Source: Macrocystis pyrifera (Eukaryota > Sar > Phaeophyceae > Laminariales > Laminariaceae). Taken from it: DNA of 64,000 bases. The DNA lies in NCBI GenBank assembly GCA_031763025.1, contig JASSKH010000012.1, positions 4,559,397 through 4,623,396 of the forward strand. Direction: 5' to 3'. How positions within the stretch are numbered: the stretch's first letter is position 1; the number at the start of each line of letters is the position of its first letter. Below the pieces are notes generated by a model that had not been told where the DNA came from, did no database searches, and was given only the letters and a program-made list of their open reading frames with translations. Positions 1-10,404 of this stretch are shown here, piece after piece. The position numbers were made by a program, and so were the translations under genes.

Positions 1-790
1 AGGGAGCCGGAGCGGGCGGGAGGAATGGATTAGGAAGGGCCGTTGTGGGCAGGTGGTGGGTGGGTGTCGGGGAGAGTGGATGCGGTGGCGATGGGGAGGG
101 GTTGGGAGAGGGGGGAAGAGACTCTGTTCTTGAGGTGGTCTGGCCATGGCGCGCTAAAGGTAACAACGAGATTTTGTAAACATTTGGAAGAGGCCGTCTG
201 GTAGTGTTTTTTTTTTTTATCGTGCGTCTCGCCGCCACGCCGACATTGATTTGAGCCGACCGCGTGAAGGGAGGTCGAGAGGACGGTCCGGTCCGCCTTG
301 GCCACCACCACCGCGTCCGCCACCGCCGCCACCGCTCTTTGGTACGTATCGGTCGGTGTTGTGTCTGGCGGCTAATCAGGGCTGTTTTAGAACTACAGTG
401 GCCGCACCCACGGGTTGAGGGGGAACAAACTACTTGGAGTTTGAGTGGGCTTTTTTTGCGGTTTTTTTGTCTGCAGTGTCTTAAGACCCACTCTGACCGA
501 AAATATAGTACCCGTTTGGTCTCTTGGTATTTTTGAACGTCAAGCGTAGCTTCTGTTAGCGGTCGGAATGGTAAAATGGTTTGAGGTTACGAGCACGAGG
601 CAGTCGGCGGGTATGTTGCCCGCGTTTATTTCCTTTTCTGTGGGGCTGCTGTGACCTCTGTCACGTGTGTTGATGCCCTCCCGCACGCGGCTGGAGAGGG
701 AGGGCGGGGGGGGGGCGTTGGCTGCTTTAGGTGGGTGTTGGGTGGGAAGGTGTGGGTGGGTGGGAGGGAGCGTGCGTGGGCGAGGGATGG

Positions 791-822
791 TGGGGCGGGT
801 GGGTGGGTGGGTGGGTGGCAGG
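791..822 (+). repeat. GGGT tandem run, G-quadruplex candidate
   Basis: At least five G3-G4 runs separated by single T or C. It lies in a 120-bp G-rich stretch (700-825). Confidence 0.7.
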
Positions 823-1834
823 ATGGGGCTTTTCTGTTGGTATCTCCTCCCCCTTCGTCGCATACAAGCCCCTACTGCTGCTGCGCGGTGGTCTCTCTCG
901 CTCTTTCTTTCTGTTGCTGTGGTCTCTTGTCTTTATCTGTCTCCCTGTTCTCTCTTCTTGCCTGTTCCTCCTCCTTCTTGGCGCCTAGCCGGATCGTTGC
1001 GTTTCCATTGCTGTGTCGAACGCGTGGAGAAACGCTTTTTTAATCGACCGCCGTACTACTCAGTGGGGGGCTAATTAGTGCGCGGGGTGTCAACCTGAAG
1101 TTCTTGCGCTTTTTTTTGTTCATCACAGGGACGAACGAAGGCGAGTCTTTTAGGGGAGGGGAAGGGAGCGGAGAGGAGAGGAGAGGGGGGGGGGGGGGGG
1201 GGGGGGGCTGAGGAGAGGGCTTAGGCCGTTTACTACTACCCCCACGTTTTGATGGCATACCACTTGGAAGTAGTGTCGGGTCAGTTTTGCAGTAGCAGGA
1301 GCGGCAAGGGTTCTTGCGGGCCGTGATTTTTTCCATGAAATTTCACACAAGAGTGTCGCGAAAGTCGAGACACACCTGTTCGTCCGGCCGTCGTGAGTCG
1401 TTTTTATTTTTCTTCCCTCAGGAGCCTCTCACGTAGTAGGTCCGGGGATTTGTTTTTTTTCTGCGAGACTACACACCATGTGTTCCTTCTTGTCCTGGGA
1501 TCTTTGCCTGGCGTCTCTTTTTTCGGTCCTGCGACGCACCCACAGTGTCGCTTTTCCCGACGGCGGCTTGTTTTTGATCGCGGTATGACAGGTGTCTCAG
1601 GCCGTTGATGATCGCGCACCACACAAGCACTTTTTTTGTGTATTTGGTGGCTATTTTTTTTTTCCCGCTCTTGTATTTCTCCCAATGACAGGGGGCAGTA
1701 GAGCTTGCGCGATTATTTGTAGCCGATGGGTCTTCGCGCGAAGTGAAGACTCTTGCACCGCGTTTTGTGCGTTGCTGAAATGTCTTGGAAGGGACGCAGT
1801 AGAGGGGGGAGAAGGTGGGGCGGAGGGAGGGAGA

Positions 1835-1868
<34 letters not shown>

Positions 1869-1905
1869 GGGGGGGGGGGGGGGGGGGGCACAGTGTTGGG
1901 GGGCC

Positions 1906-1945
<40 letters not shown>
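1835..1945 (+). repeat. Extreme poly-G tract
   Basis: About 110 bp of nearly pure G, broken only by short islands (TT near 1867; CACAGTGTT; CCCC). A related 22-G run lies at 1187-1208. Lengths in such runs are often assembly-sensitive. Confidence 0.85.
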
Positions 1946-1952
<7 letters not shown>

Positions 1953-2642
1953 ACCTTACATGATCTGTTTTATTATTGTTGTCGGTTTCACGGCCGGGTT
2001 TGAAGGAATGAGAAGTTTGTACATCAATCACCTCCTTTTCACGACGAGACTTACTTGTTTTTTTTTTTGTTTTGTTTTGTTTTTTTCTTGTTATCTACTT
2101 TTCGTTTTTTTTCGAGAGTTGCAGGCCATCCATGAACCGCGAGAGTAGTTTCGTCCCCGTTGCCGGCAGGCAGTAGCAGGAGCAGCTGCTGCTTGATGAG
2201 ATATTATCCAGCTCTATCTAGCTAGCTGTCTGCGGACGAAATTCAACGTTCAAGGGTCATCGTGATGTGCCGATAGCGCCGCCGTGGTGTCAGCGAAGCA
2301 TCGTGGCTAGAATTGTGTTACGAGTACGTACGTATCATATATACCTGGTAGCCCATACCGGCTCGGGCGGGGACCCCCCTCCCCGGGGGGACGGCGCCAA
2401 ACGGAGTACAGTATTTTTTTTACGTAATATAGTGCGTTGTCGATGGGAGCGGGGGGTGCTTTTGATTCGTCTTTCTCAGCATCGATCGGTAATATTTTTT
2501 ATATTTTAATATTTTTTACGAGGTGACCTGGCTGGCTCGCCCTACTTTTCACGTGGCTTCAGAATCTGTTCCCTTGCCTTCTGTTTCTTGCTGGAAGAAA
2601 AAAATATCACCAGACCAATAATGATGCCTTTTTTATTTGATC

Positions 2643-2643
<1 letters not shown>

Positions 2644-2681
<38 letters not shown>
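2644..2681 (+). repeat. Poly-T tract of 38
   Basis: Uninterrupted T run; could be the poly-A tail of a minus-strand retro-inserted sequence, but no element was identified beside it. Confidence 0.8.
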
Positions 2682-2875
2682 CAGGATCGAGCCTACATAT
2701 TCGTAGAGCTCTCTTGCTATATACATAGGATACAATGATACGTATCTTGCATATGTACGATATTTTTGTACTTGTATGTGTCTTCATCTGTTGACAATTG
2801 GCAGTGTCTCTGACCTGAGACGATTTTTTCGGCTTGTTTTGGTTGTCGCACGACGCGCAAGTAATCGTATTCCGA

Positions 2876-2976
2876 GAGACCACAGTAAATAAGACCTACG
2901 GTACACACAAAAACCTATATATTTCCCTGTTTTTACTAACAAAATTTGGTCCTATTTACTACGGTCCACCGTAGTA
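2876..2976. mobile_element. MITE family A (TTACGGGGGTCC type), diverged copy
   Basis: Inverted ends around GTAAATAAGACC ... GGTCCTATTTAC and the shared core AAAAACCTATATATTTCC ... TTTTTACTAACAA place it with copies at 18755 and 24679. The outermost bases have decayed. Confidence 0.6.
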
Positions 2977-3291
2977 ATAGTTTTGCTAGTGTGCCAGACG
3001 ATTTTCACGCGATTTCCTGCCTATCCGGTATTCCTACTTGTAAAACCTTTTTGCTCCATGGCTGCAACGATTATTGTTGCACCTAGGTAGACAACAGTTT
3101 TTTTCGGTGAGGAAAGTGACCAGTATATATTGATGCCAGGTTTACAGGTATACCAGTATTTACACTGGAACATGCCTGGTATACACCAGGTGGGCATCAG
3201 TTTTTTTGTCGTGAGGGAGGTAACCAGTATATATAGGTACCAGGTTACAGACACCAGTACATACAGCAGTATTTAAACTGGAACATATACA

Positions 3292-3370
3292 CCATTCTGG
3301 TCGGGAATATAAGGATATTTTGTACATTAGTGTAAATACCAAGCGTTCCTTATATTTACGCCCAGAGTGG
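3292..3370. mobile_element. Short foldback (family B), copy 1
   Basis: CTGGTCGGGAATATAAGG pairs with CCTTATATTTACGCCCAGAG in inverted orientation around a ~35-bp centre. Related to 3477-3551 and 18917-18993. Confidence 0.6.
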
Positions 3371-3476
3371 TAGGCACCAGATTTTTTTTGTGAGGGAAGT
3401 GACCACTATATATGTAGATACCAGGTTACGGGTACCGGTATATATATCGGTATTTACACTGGAACATAATATACAC

Positions 3477-3551
3477 TGTCTGGGCGTAAATATAAGGACC
3501 GCTTGGTCTTCATATTGATGTATAAACGGTCCTTATATTTACGCCCAGAAT
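3477..3551. mobile_element. Short foldback (family B), copy 2
   Basis: TCTGGGCGTAAATATAAGGA and its near-perfect inverse TCCTTATATTTACGCCCAGA flank a ~30-bp loop. Confidence 0.65.
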
Positions 3552-5450
3552 AGTGCACTTTTTTTCCCAATTTCCAAGTGAATGCCCCCCCCCCCCAAAA
3601 AAAAAAGCATCTTGCAGTAATACGGTGTAACATAATTATCAGAACCGAATATATGATTGATGTGTACACATACATCAGGATATACATACACGGGTTTTGG
3701 TTCCACCGTGGGATGTTCTGATTTTTTTGGACACGGGCAACCATCCCACCGTCTTCCCCCCCCATGAGGATGGCAAGGACCTCCCCAATCCCGTCTTTCA
3801 CAATGTGGGCGTAGAACAACCACTCACTACTTGTGGACGGAGGCATCGAACGGTGACCGCCCCTCCCCCCGCGGGGCCCCCCCCCAAACAGAACTACAGG
3901 GGGGTCAACAACCTCTCAATTCGGCTGAGGGGAAAGGTAGGAAGGCTTTATTATGCTCATCATGCGTGCGTGCCACGATGGTCACATTTGATGCCGAGGA
4001 CACGGGTTCGAAAATCTCTTCGAGCGTTTCTTTTATAGGAGAAGCGCTCGCTTGCGTGTGCGTTCCTGAACACATGATCTCCCTGGTTCCCCAGGTATTG
4101 AAACGAAGCGAGTAGGTCAGTCAGCCTACGCCCGTGTATGGTACCGACGCCCCAAAGATCCCGCCGTCCAGAGGGGGAGGGGCGGGGGGGCGGTGTTAGA
4201 AGGATTACCCTGGGCTGGGTAATCGATCGATTTTTTACCCCTACAGCTCTCAGTAGGTAATATACCATCACACACGCGGAGCACTTTTCGGACAAAATAT
4301 TTTCTCACCGACCGGACTCCCTAACCCCCACAGTGCTGCATTGCAGTACATCAACCTAAATACTCTATCTCCAAATGTCTTGTCTCCAGAATGGGGGTGG
4401 TGCACGTAGTTCTAACGGGGTCAAGGACCCAACCGCGCTGGAACACTAATCAAAAGTGGCGTTTAACACTATAAATTCTTCGTGATCTACACACCGCTTA
4501 GGGATTGTTTATCGAGTCTTGCACTTTTTTTAGGTGGCTTTCCTGAAAAAAAAATAATACATGGGAATTACTGATGACTTATTACTAGCATAGATAAGAG
4601 CTCATCACGTGAGAAGAGCCTCGGAAAATGTTACCCCTTAAGCCCCAGCACGCGCCCCAAGCAAGGAGTGTACTACATTGTGAAACGCCTCCACACAACG
4701 AAGTGGAAGATTGAACGAAGGAAATCTCGGGGTTGTGGAGAGGTACTCAATGGTTGGCATGTGTGTGTGGAAATAAGGGACATGCGGGAAGAGGGCCATA
4801 CTTCGATCCCGCGTACTACCGGCTTTATATGGCCTCATGCCGGGTGTAGAAGTCCGTGCGTGAGGAAAAAGACAAGAATCTGAAGCTGCACAATTCAAGG
4901 AGTGGGTGTCTATACTGGGGAAATAATTAAAAAAATATATATCCGGAGGTTGCACGAGAGAAGCTTGTCACGAGTGAGAATCTCCAGTCTTCTACTTGTG
5001 TCGTCTAACTGGTTGGTGTCTATCTGTCACTTGTGTTGACGCAGCAGGGTGATCATCTCACTCGGGTGCCTCAGCGATGCTGGCTTTGGGTTGAGCTTGT
5101 CGGTTACCCGGTCCGTCCCAATAATAGATGTTTGCTAAATACCAAAAGAGGGTAAAAAAAAACCCAAGAGGCGGGGGAAGGAGAAGAAGGAAGGAGAGCT
5201 ACAATCTAGAGTCGGTGCACTAACTTTTCATCCCATCTTCCCGAAAACTCCTGTTCCGCGAGGTACATCAACGGATAGCTTGCACAATCTATTGCGCCCG
5301 GCAGTTAGTAGCCATCGATGGACACGTTTCAACATTTCGAGGCGGAAAACGTGTTTCGATGGATGCATTTAAATCGCGCAATCTACAGCGGCCGGCAATA
5401 GCCTCCCTCCCTCCGTCGCTGTAGTCGCTTTCTTTTTACCATATCTACCA
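3552..5450. other. No gene recognised
   Basis: Contains C/G runs, the 65-bp dispersed repeat at 4868 and, near 5300-5400, a small inverted pair around ACACGTTT / AAACGTGT with related flanks (GCACAATCTATTGCGCCCGG and GCGCAATCTACAGCGGCCGG). No coding signal. Confidence 0.45.
4868..4935 (+). repeat. Dispersed 65-bp repeat, copy 1
   Basis: AGACAAGAATCTGAAGCTGC through GTCTATACTGGGGAAATA matches 46800-46865 with few changes. Confidence 0.55.
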
Positions 5451-5456
5451 ATCCTA

Positions 5457-5857
5457 TTACGGCGGACCATAGTAAATTGTAGAGTAGGGCAAGGGTTGCC
5501 CTGCTGTTCCCTAGGTGCTACCATATAATAAAAGGTTGGACGGAGGTATGGAAATTCTCTCGCGACGTAGATACTTGTTACGTAGAATATTACTTGCTTG
5601 AAGATGCTGCTGTTGCCGCTATTTCGAAGCAAAAACCAGAACATAATATCACAGTCGCATCGCGTAGATTGCGATGACCTCGACGTGTCGCGAACACACA
5701 CATACCAAACAAAACGCCACAGTAAAGTCCAAGATGACAAAAGGCATACAAGTAGACTTTTCATAGTAAATAGGACCAGATATTGTTAGTAAAAATATGT
5801 AAATATATTCCGTGTAGGTTTTTATGTTTACCATCGGTCCTATTAACTTCCTCCGTA
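5457..5857. mobile_element. MITE family A, copy split by a nested insertion
   Basis: The left end TTACGGCGGACCATAGTAAA (5457-5476) is separated from the rest of the element (5762-5857, ending in TCCTCCGTAA) by an inserted segment. The remaining part contains GTAAATAGGACC and its inverse GGTCCTATTAAC. Confidence 0.6.
5478..5761. mobile_element. 284-bp insertion inside the MITE, 10-bp direct flanks
   Basis: CATAGTAAAT occurs at 5468-5477 and again at 5762-5771, bracketing the insert. A 10-bp duplication fits Mutator-like elements (9-11 bp), but no inverted termini were seen. No coding capacity. Confidence 0.5.
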
Positions 5858-5884
5858 AATGGACACATTATCAATATTTTTAAA

Positions 5885-6005
5885 AGGTTATAAGCCTCGA
5901 CAGGCATCATTATGAGAACCTACGAGCCTACACTACGCATCGTTTTAGCAGGTTATAAGCCTCGACATACGTCAATTCTAAGAAGCTATGAGTCTCTACA
6001 GATGT
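5885..6005 (+). repeat. Two-unit repeat GGTTATAAGCCTCGACA
   Basis: GGTTATAAGCCTCGACA occurs at 5886 and 5950, each followed by a related ~45-bp text with CTA(C/T)GAG. Confidence 0.5.
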
Positions 6006-6009
6006 GATC

Positions 6010-7220
6010 CCAACAAGATGTGGGCCACGATATACAACATTCCAACATCATGAGGTGCCTTTATCAACCGACGGTGTGGCAAGGGCGACTAATCTTTTTT
6101 TCAGGGGCTGAGCTGTAGCTGCAAAATGCAACGCCGATAAATACATACCCTGGTATTAGATATTGCAATATTGATCACAGTCACTCCTGGACCCTTACGA
6201 GACGTGTGACGGACGCACAACTTTTTTCATTCTGCTGACAAGAATCCCCTGGTGGAAAGACTGGGGAATGCCTAGTTGTATAACCCTTTGAATAGCTACC
6301 AGGTGCGTTCGAATCATTTCCTGTGCAAAAGGAGCTTTCACAGCAATTGTTGCCTGTCAAAAAAGGTGCTCCGTGGAACGGAGGTGTGCGCCACTGACGG
6401 GCAAATTGCGATCCTGGTCCACTCGGCTAGTAACAATCCACGTAGCGTGCGACAGCGATCTTTCAGAATAAGGTGCAACAAAAGTCACCCTGAGGGTATG
6501 CTCGTTGTGTTCCGCCTTTTGCCCTGCACTAGCTTCTGGCTGAACCCACGCTGCAGTTGCTGTGGTTCCCACTCAGGCATCGGAACGCCGCAAGGGCAAC
6601 TTTCACTGGTGCACCCATCGAGGTTGACGAACTGTACCGTAATGGATACCAACGCCGCTGCACCCCACCGCCGGGTCGAGGGTTGGTAGCACACGGTGCG
6701 CGAGAGCGCCTCTAATAGGCTCGAGGCCAGCTTGCTCATAAAGTTTACCCACAGCTCTGTATTAACCTGAATACGGAGACAAACAACAAACAAATGCACG
6801 GACATGGGGCACGTCGAACCTCATCCAGCTTCAGGCGTACCTGCTGAGCCTGTTTCCGCGAAACATAATATCGCAACTTCAAGACAGGCCGCGCTCCAGC
6901 TCCGAACTTTTCAAGAGGTCAGAAGTTTTACCGTCCACCAAAACAGCAAGGTTGACAACATATCGACTAAAACCCACATCGACGAGCACCACAAAAGCAG
7001 ACTACGTACACTGATGCCCCACATCTGTTGGAAAAGCACCGCTTGGTCCTACGAGAACATTCAGCACGAGGGGCACTCGAAAGTCCAAGCGCGCGGTTTA
7101 TTGTGTACCACACCAGCATGTTCGACAGACAAACCGCCACCACGCCTTCCCAAAACACGTTTCCCGGACACTGGTTGTCGATTCGACGCCTCCCAATAAC
7201 CGACGTCCATGCACGTCCAT
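6010..7220. other. Possible decayed coding sequence, not identified
   Basis: Both strands have moderate open frames; the minus strand reads VNTELWVNFMSKLASSLLEA and VQFVNLDGCTSESCPCGVPM, which looks protein-like, and RRRIDNQCPGNVFWEGVVAV follows near 7.1 kb. No family recognised. It may be the 5' part of the repeat at 7221. Confidence 0.25.
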
Positions 7221-7850
7221 GCATCACTGTCAGCGCTAAGCCCTTCCTCTGCAGAGACGACCAGACACGTTTTGCTCGAACCGAACGCCTTCTAAAATTA
7301 CAGTACATCAATCACTCTCAAACAATTCCAGTCACCATGACACTGCCAACAGCCAACCCCAAGGCAACTCAGGACCCAAACGTATCGAGAGGCCGTGGGC
7401 GCTGGTTCCTGGCACTTCCCGAGGTCGCCATCGGTACACTGGAGGTTAAAACGCAGCATGGACTTTCGTCGGGAGCGGATCACGGCTCCTGCGGTCCACG
7501 AAGGACTACTTGCACCCCAAATTTACTGCGGTACAATTTTCAAACAAACGGTCGAAGGTCTCCAGAACTAAGTTCGACCTAACGCAGCGCAAGTTCAGCT
7601 GTCGCAATGGGCACCACGCAACGACGGAGACTATCGCGTACCGGATACGGCTGACTGCACACAGTAGAGTCCGGCAATCCATCCAACACAAGAGGAGCCG
7701 CAAACCAGAGCGAAAATTCGATTGGATTTGAATTAATTTCGGCTAAAGCCGATTAATCGAATTTATGACATATATCGACTCATTTGAACTTCAAATCAAA
7801 CCGAACAAAAGATAATCGGGCGAGCAAACCAAACCCAAACCACCCCCCCC
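7221..7850 (+). repeat. Long dispersed repeat, copy 1
   Basis: From GCATCACTGTCAGCGC to the AACCAAACCCAAACCACC stretch it aligns with 9101-9730 at a constant spacing of 1880 bp, about 85-90 percent identical by eye. Fragments look formerly coding on the minus strand (IRSRRKSMLRFNLQCTDGDL) but no family is recognised. The LINE end at 7.85-8.43 kb follows it. Confidence 0.65.
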
Positions 7851-8428
7851 CTCCGGCCGAAAGGATAGGAAGAAGGGAAAGGCTAGCGCTAAGAAACAAG
7901 GTGGAATCGGAAAAACACTTCGAGATATACGGGGGATTGAGGGAAGGAATAGGAATGAAAACGTATTTTCACGGCCCAATGGACTTCGCGAAAACGCTGA
8001 AACTGCGCTTTCGTGTAGGGGACCTGGACCTGCCAGAAAGAAGAAAGAGGTACACCAGTAGCCGGGAAGAGGAGGAAGCTGGCGCACAGATGTGCCCGTG
8101 TGGCAAAGCAATAGAGAGTAGAACTCACATTGTAGGAGAATGTGAAATATACAAGGAGGAACGGGATGTGTTGGAAGAGATGAAGAACATAGACGAATGT
8201 GACATGGAGGAGTTTGTTACAATGAATAGCAGCGAGAAAACGATCGCTATCCTAGGAGATAGATGGTGGCCACAGGAGGCCAAACAGGAAGGGGATAAGA
8301 TTAGCAAAAAGTTTCTATGTAATTCATGGAAACAACGTAATGAGCGCCCAATTGTTGGAGGTGTCTCTATTAGGAGTAGGAACGGTGCTCCGTCTCGAAA
8401 GGGATGCGTGGTCAATGGTCAAATGTAA
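7784..8428 (+). CDS. C-terminal end of a second LINE ORF2
   Basis: Open to a stop at 8428. LKLRFRVGDLDLPERRKRYT, then AQMCPCGKAIESRTHIVGEC, carries the CxCx(9-11)HxxxxC zinc-knuckle-like motif found near the C-terminus of many LINE ORF2 proteins, followed by an acidic helix region and DRWWPQEAKQ. The first ~25 codons come from the flanking repeat, so the LINE part starts near 7850. Its last ~170 bp recur at 14371-14540 (reversed) and 19683-19790. Confidence 0.6.
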   Translation: MNFKSNRTKDNRASKPNPNHPPPPAERIGRRERLALRNKVESEKHFEIYGGLREGIGMKTYFHGPMDFAKTLKLRFRVGDLDLPERRKRYTSSREEEEAGAQMCPCGKAIESRTHIVGECEIYKEERDVLEEMKNIDECDMEEFVTMNSSEKTIAILGDRWWPQEAKQEGDKISKKFLCNSWKQRNERPIVGGVSIRSRNGAPSRKGCVVNGQM

Positions 8429-8555
8429 GGCAAGCAACAAATGAGTACGCCCACCCCCCCCCCACCCCTCCGGCCCCGCCTTTGGGTTGGTGTCGGTTGG
8501 CAACGACACTGTAAAACATGCCGCTCACTACGTGAGCTAGACATCCAGGGTACCG

Positions 8556-8582
8556 TTTTTTTTTTTTTTTTTTTTTTTTTTT
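8556..8582 (+). repeat. Poly-T tract of 27
   Basis: Uninterrupted T run between the LINE end and the LINE tail-type repeat; could be a reversed A tail. Confidence 0.8.
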
Positions 8583-8754
8583 GGCGGTCGCCCACAGCTG
8601 GTCGTCTAGTTAGATCATTTGTGTGAGGTAAAGAACCTTTACTCTGCACAAGGGAATTGATCGTATCATGTAGTGTTCAAGGTAAGACACCCATGAGGCA
8701 GTTACATAGCACTCCCATTGCTGTATCTGGAAGTGGCTACACCGGAAATTAAAC

Positions 8755-8985
8755 TAACTCATTGAAGCTGTCATCCATACGCAAGTCCGCCTCACAAGAG
8801 GTTCTTAGTAGGATGCAGCTCACCCTTCATGCGACTCGCCGGACACCTCACGGCGCTTCGCGCTTGGTGCAAGCAATGTCTGCCTGGTCGGTGAAAACCC
8901 GACATGCTCCGTCCCGGCATTGTAGGGATGCGAGGGTCTATGGTCATACGACTACGGCCATGCATGAGATCGAGTACATCTCTCC
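8755..8985 (+). repeat. LINE tail-type repeat, copy at 8.8 kb
   Basis: Shares GAAGCTGTCATCC, GCAAGTCCGC, CAGCTCACCCTTCATGCG, CGTCCCGGCATTGTAGGG and GGTCATACGACTACGGCC with copies at 12735-12945 and 19808-20040. Confidence 0.65.
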
Positions 8986-9100
8986 TATCGAGTACACCCC
9001 CCCCCCCCCCCCCCCTCCCCTCTGCTGGAGAATGGGTCAATACACATATATAGCCGGCGAAGGGCGTTTTAAATAAAGCCCAACAACAAATGAGGTACCT

Positions 9101-9730
9101 GCATCGCTGTCAGCGCTAGGCCCGTCCTCTGCAGAGACAACCAGACGCGTCTTGCTCCAACCGAACACCTTTTATAATTACAGTACATCAATCACTCTCA
9201 AACAATTCCAGACACCATGACACTACCAACAACCAGCCCCAAGGCAACCCGCGACCCGAAAATATCAAGAGGCCGTGGGCGCTGGTTCCTGGCACTTCCC
9301 CGAGGTCGCCATCGGTACATCGGAGGTTAAAACGCAGAATGGACTTTCGTCGCGAGCGGATCACGGTTGCTGTGGTCCACGAAGGACTACCTGCACCCCC
9401 AATATACTGCGGTACAATTTGCACACAAACGGCCGAAGGCCTCCAGACTAGCTTCGACTAAACGCAGGGCAAAATCAACGGTGTCGCAATGGGCACCACG
9501 CAACGACGGAGACAAACGCGTACCGGACACGGCTGACTGTAGACAGTCCAACAAAAGCGGAGCTGCAAACCGGAGCGAAAAGTCGATTGGATTCAAGTCC
9601 ATTTCGGCTAAAAGACGACTAATCGAATTTATGACACAAATTGGCTCGTTTGAACTTAAAATCAAACCGAAAGAATATCGGGTCAGCAAACCAAACCAAC
9701 GTCCAAACCACACCACCGCCCCCTTCCCAC
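9101..9730 (+). repeat. Long dispersed repeat, copy 2
   Basis: Homologous to 7221-7850. Its last ~100 bp are the start of the unit that was tandemly duplicated at 9635-10286. Confidence 0.65.
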
Positions 9731-10286
9731 CTGCTGGGGAATGGGTCAATACATATATATATATACATAGCCGGTAAACGGCATTTCAAATCAATCGCAA
9801 ACAAAATTGCAAGCATTGCGCGATTCCTGTGTTGATGGAATCGTGCGAAAATTCGGCTGCGATATCACAGCGCCCCCCAAGAGGAAGGCCGGCTATCCAC
9901 GCGACCTTACTGGCGCCCAAGACGCGTCCAGACTGATGCTCGACTCTCTCGGTTTTCTGTCACAAATTGGCTCGTTTGAACTTAAAATCAAACCGAAAGA
10001 ATATCGGGTCAGCAAACCAAACCAACGTCCAAACCACACCACCGCCCCCTTCCCACCTGCTGGGGAATGGGTCAATACATATATATATATACATAGCCGG
10101 TAAACGGCATTTCAAATCAATCGCAAACAAAATTGCAACCATTGCGCGATTCCTGTGTTGATGGAATCGTGCGAAAATTCGGCTGCGATATCACAGCGCC
10201 CCCCAAGAGGAAGGCCGGCTATCCACGCGACCTTACTGGCTCCCAAGACGCGTCCAGACTGATGCTCGACTCTCTCGGTTTTCCAA
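9635..10286 (+). repeat. Recent tandem duplication, 2 x 326 bp
   Basis: CACAAATTGGCTCGTTTGAA begins both units (9635 and 9961); each ends near CTCTCTCGGTTTTC. Only about two differences were seen (AAGCATTG/AACCATTG and GGCGCCC/GGCTCCC), so it is recent. The right-hand unit covers the 3' end and donor of GT23-like exon 6, so the left unit carries a second copy of that exon end. Confidence 0.85.
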
Positions 10287-10404
10287 GGCCTTCTCTCAGC
10301 ATGACCACAAGCCTTCCGACGTTGGAGGTGAAGGTGCCCACGAAAACGTCAGCCGCCGCCAGCTGCTCGATATCCGCAAACGTGTACACGAACGCCCCGT
10401 ACCC
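10237..10404 (-). CDS. GT23-like gene, exon 6 (GTFTSNVGRL motif)
   Basis: The acceptor TTCATTCCTCCAG precedes GYGAFVYTFADIEQLAAADV, then FVGTFTSNVGRLVVMLREGL, then SSISLDASWEP. This is the C-terminal motif of GT23-like fucosyltransferases (a VGTFSSQVGRL-type loop). The exon is 168 nt, phase 0, and ends at GTAAGG. The last roughly 47 nt of the exon and its donor are copied in the 326-bp tandem duplication immediately downstream (second donor near 9911-9906), with one residue change, DASWEP to DASWAP. Confidence 0.7.

Larger units (their letters stand above)
1..2640. other. No gene recognised, G- and T-rich low-complexity DNA
   Basis: Open frames here are Pro-, Gly- or Leu-rich products of G/C runs. 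No domain, splice pattern or RNA gene is visible apart from the listed tracts. Confidence 0.5.
3100..3551 (+). repeat. Three-unit repeat with embedded short foldbacks
   Basis: Units beginning near 3100, 3199 and 3382 share a T run, GTGAGGNAAGTGACCAGTAT-type text, CCAGGTTACAGGTACCAGTA-type text and TTTACACTGGAACAT. In units 2 and 3 a short foldback follows; unit 1 has instead CCTGGTATACACCAGG. Confidence 0.6.

Noticed and set aside
1651-2031. Long polyproline or polyglycine open frames on both strands
   Set aside because: They are translations of the poly-G tract and have no start context, splice pattern or domain.
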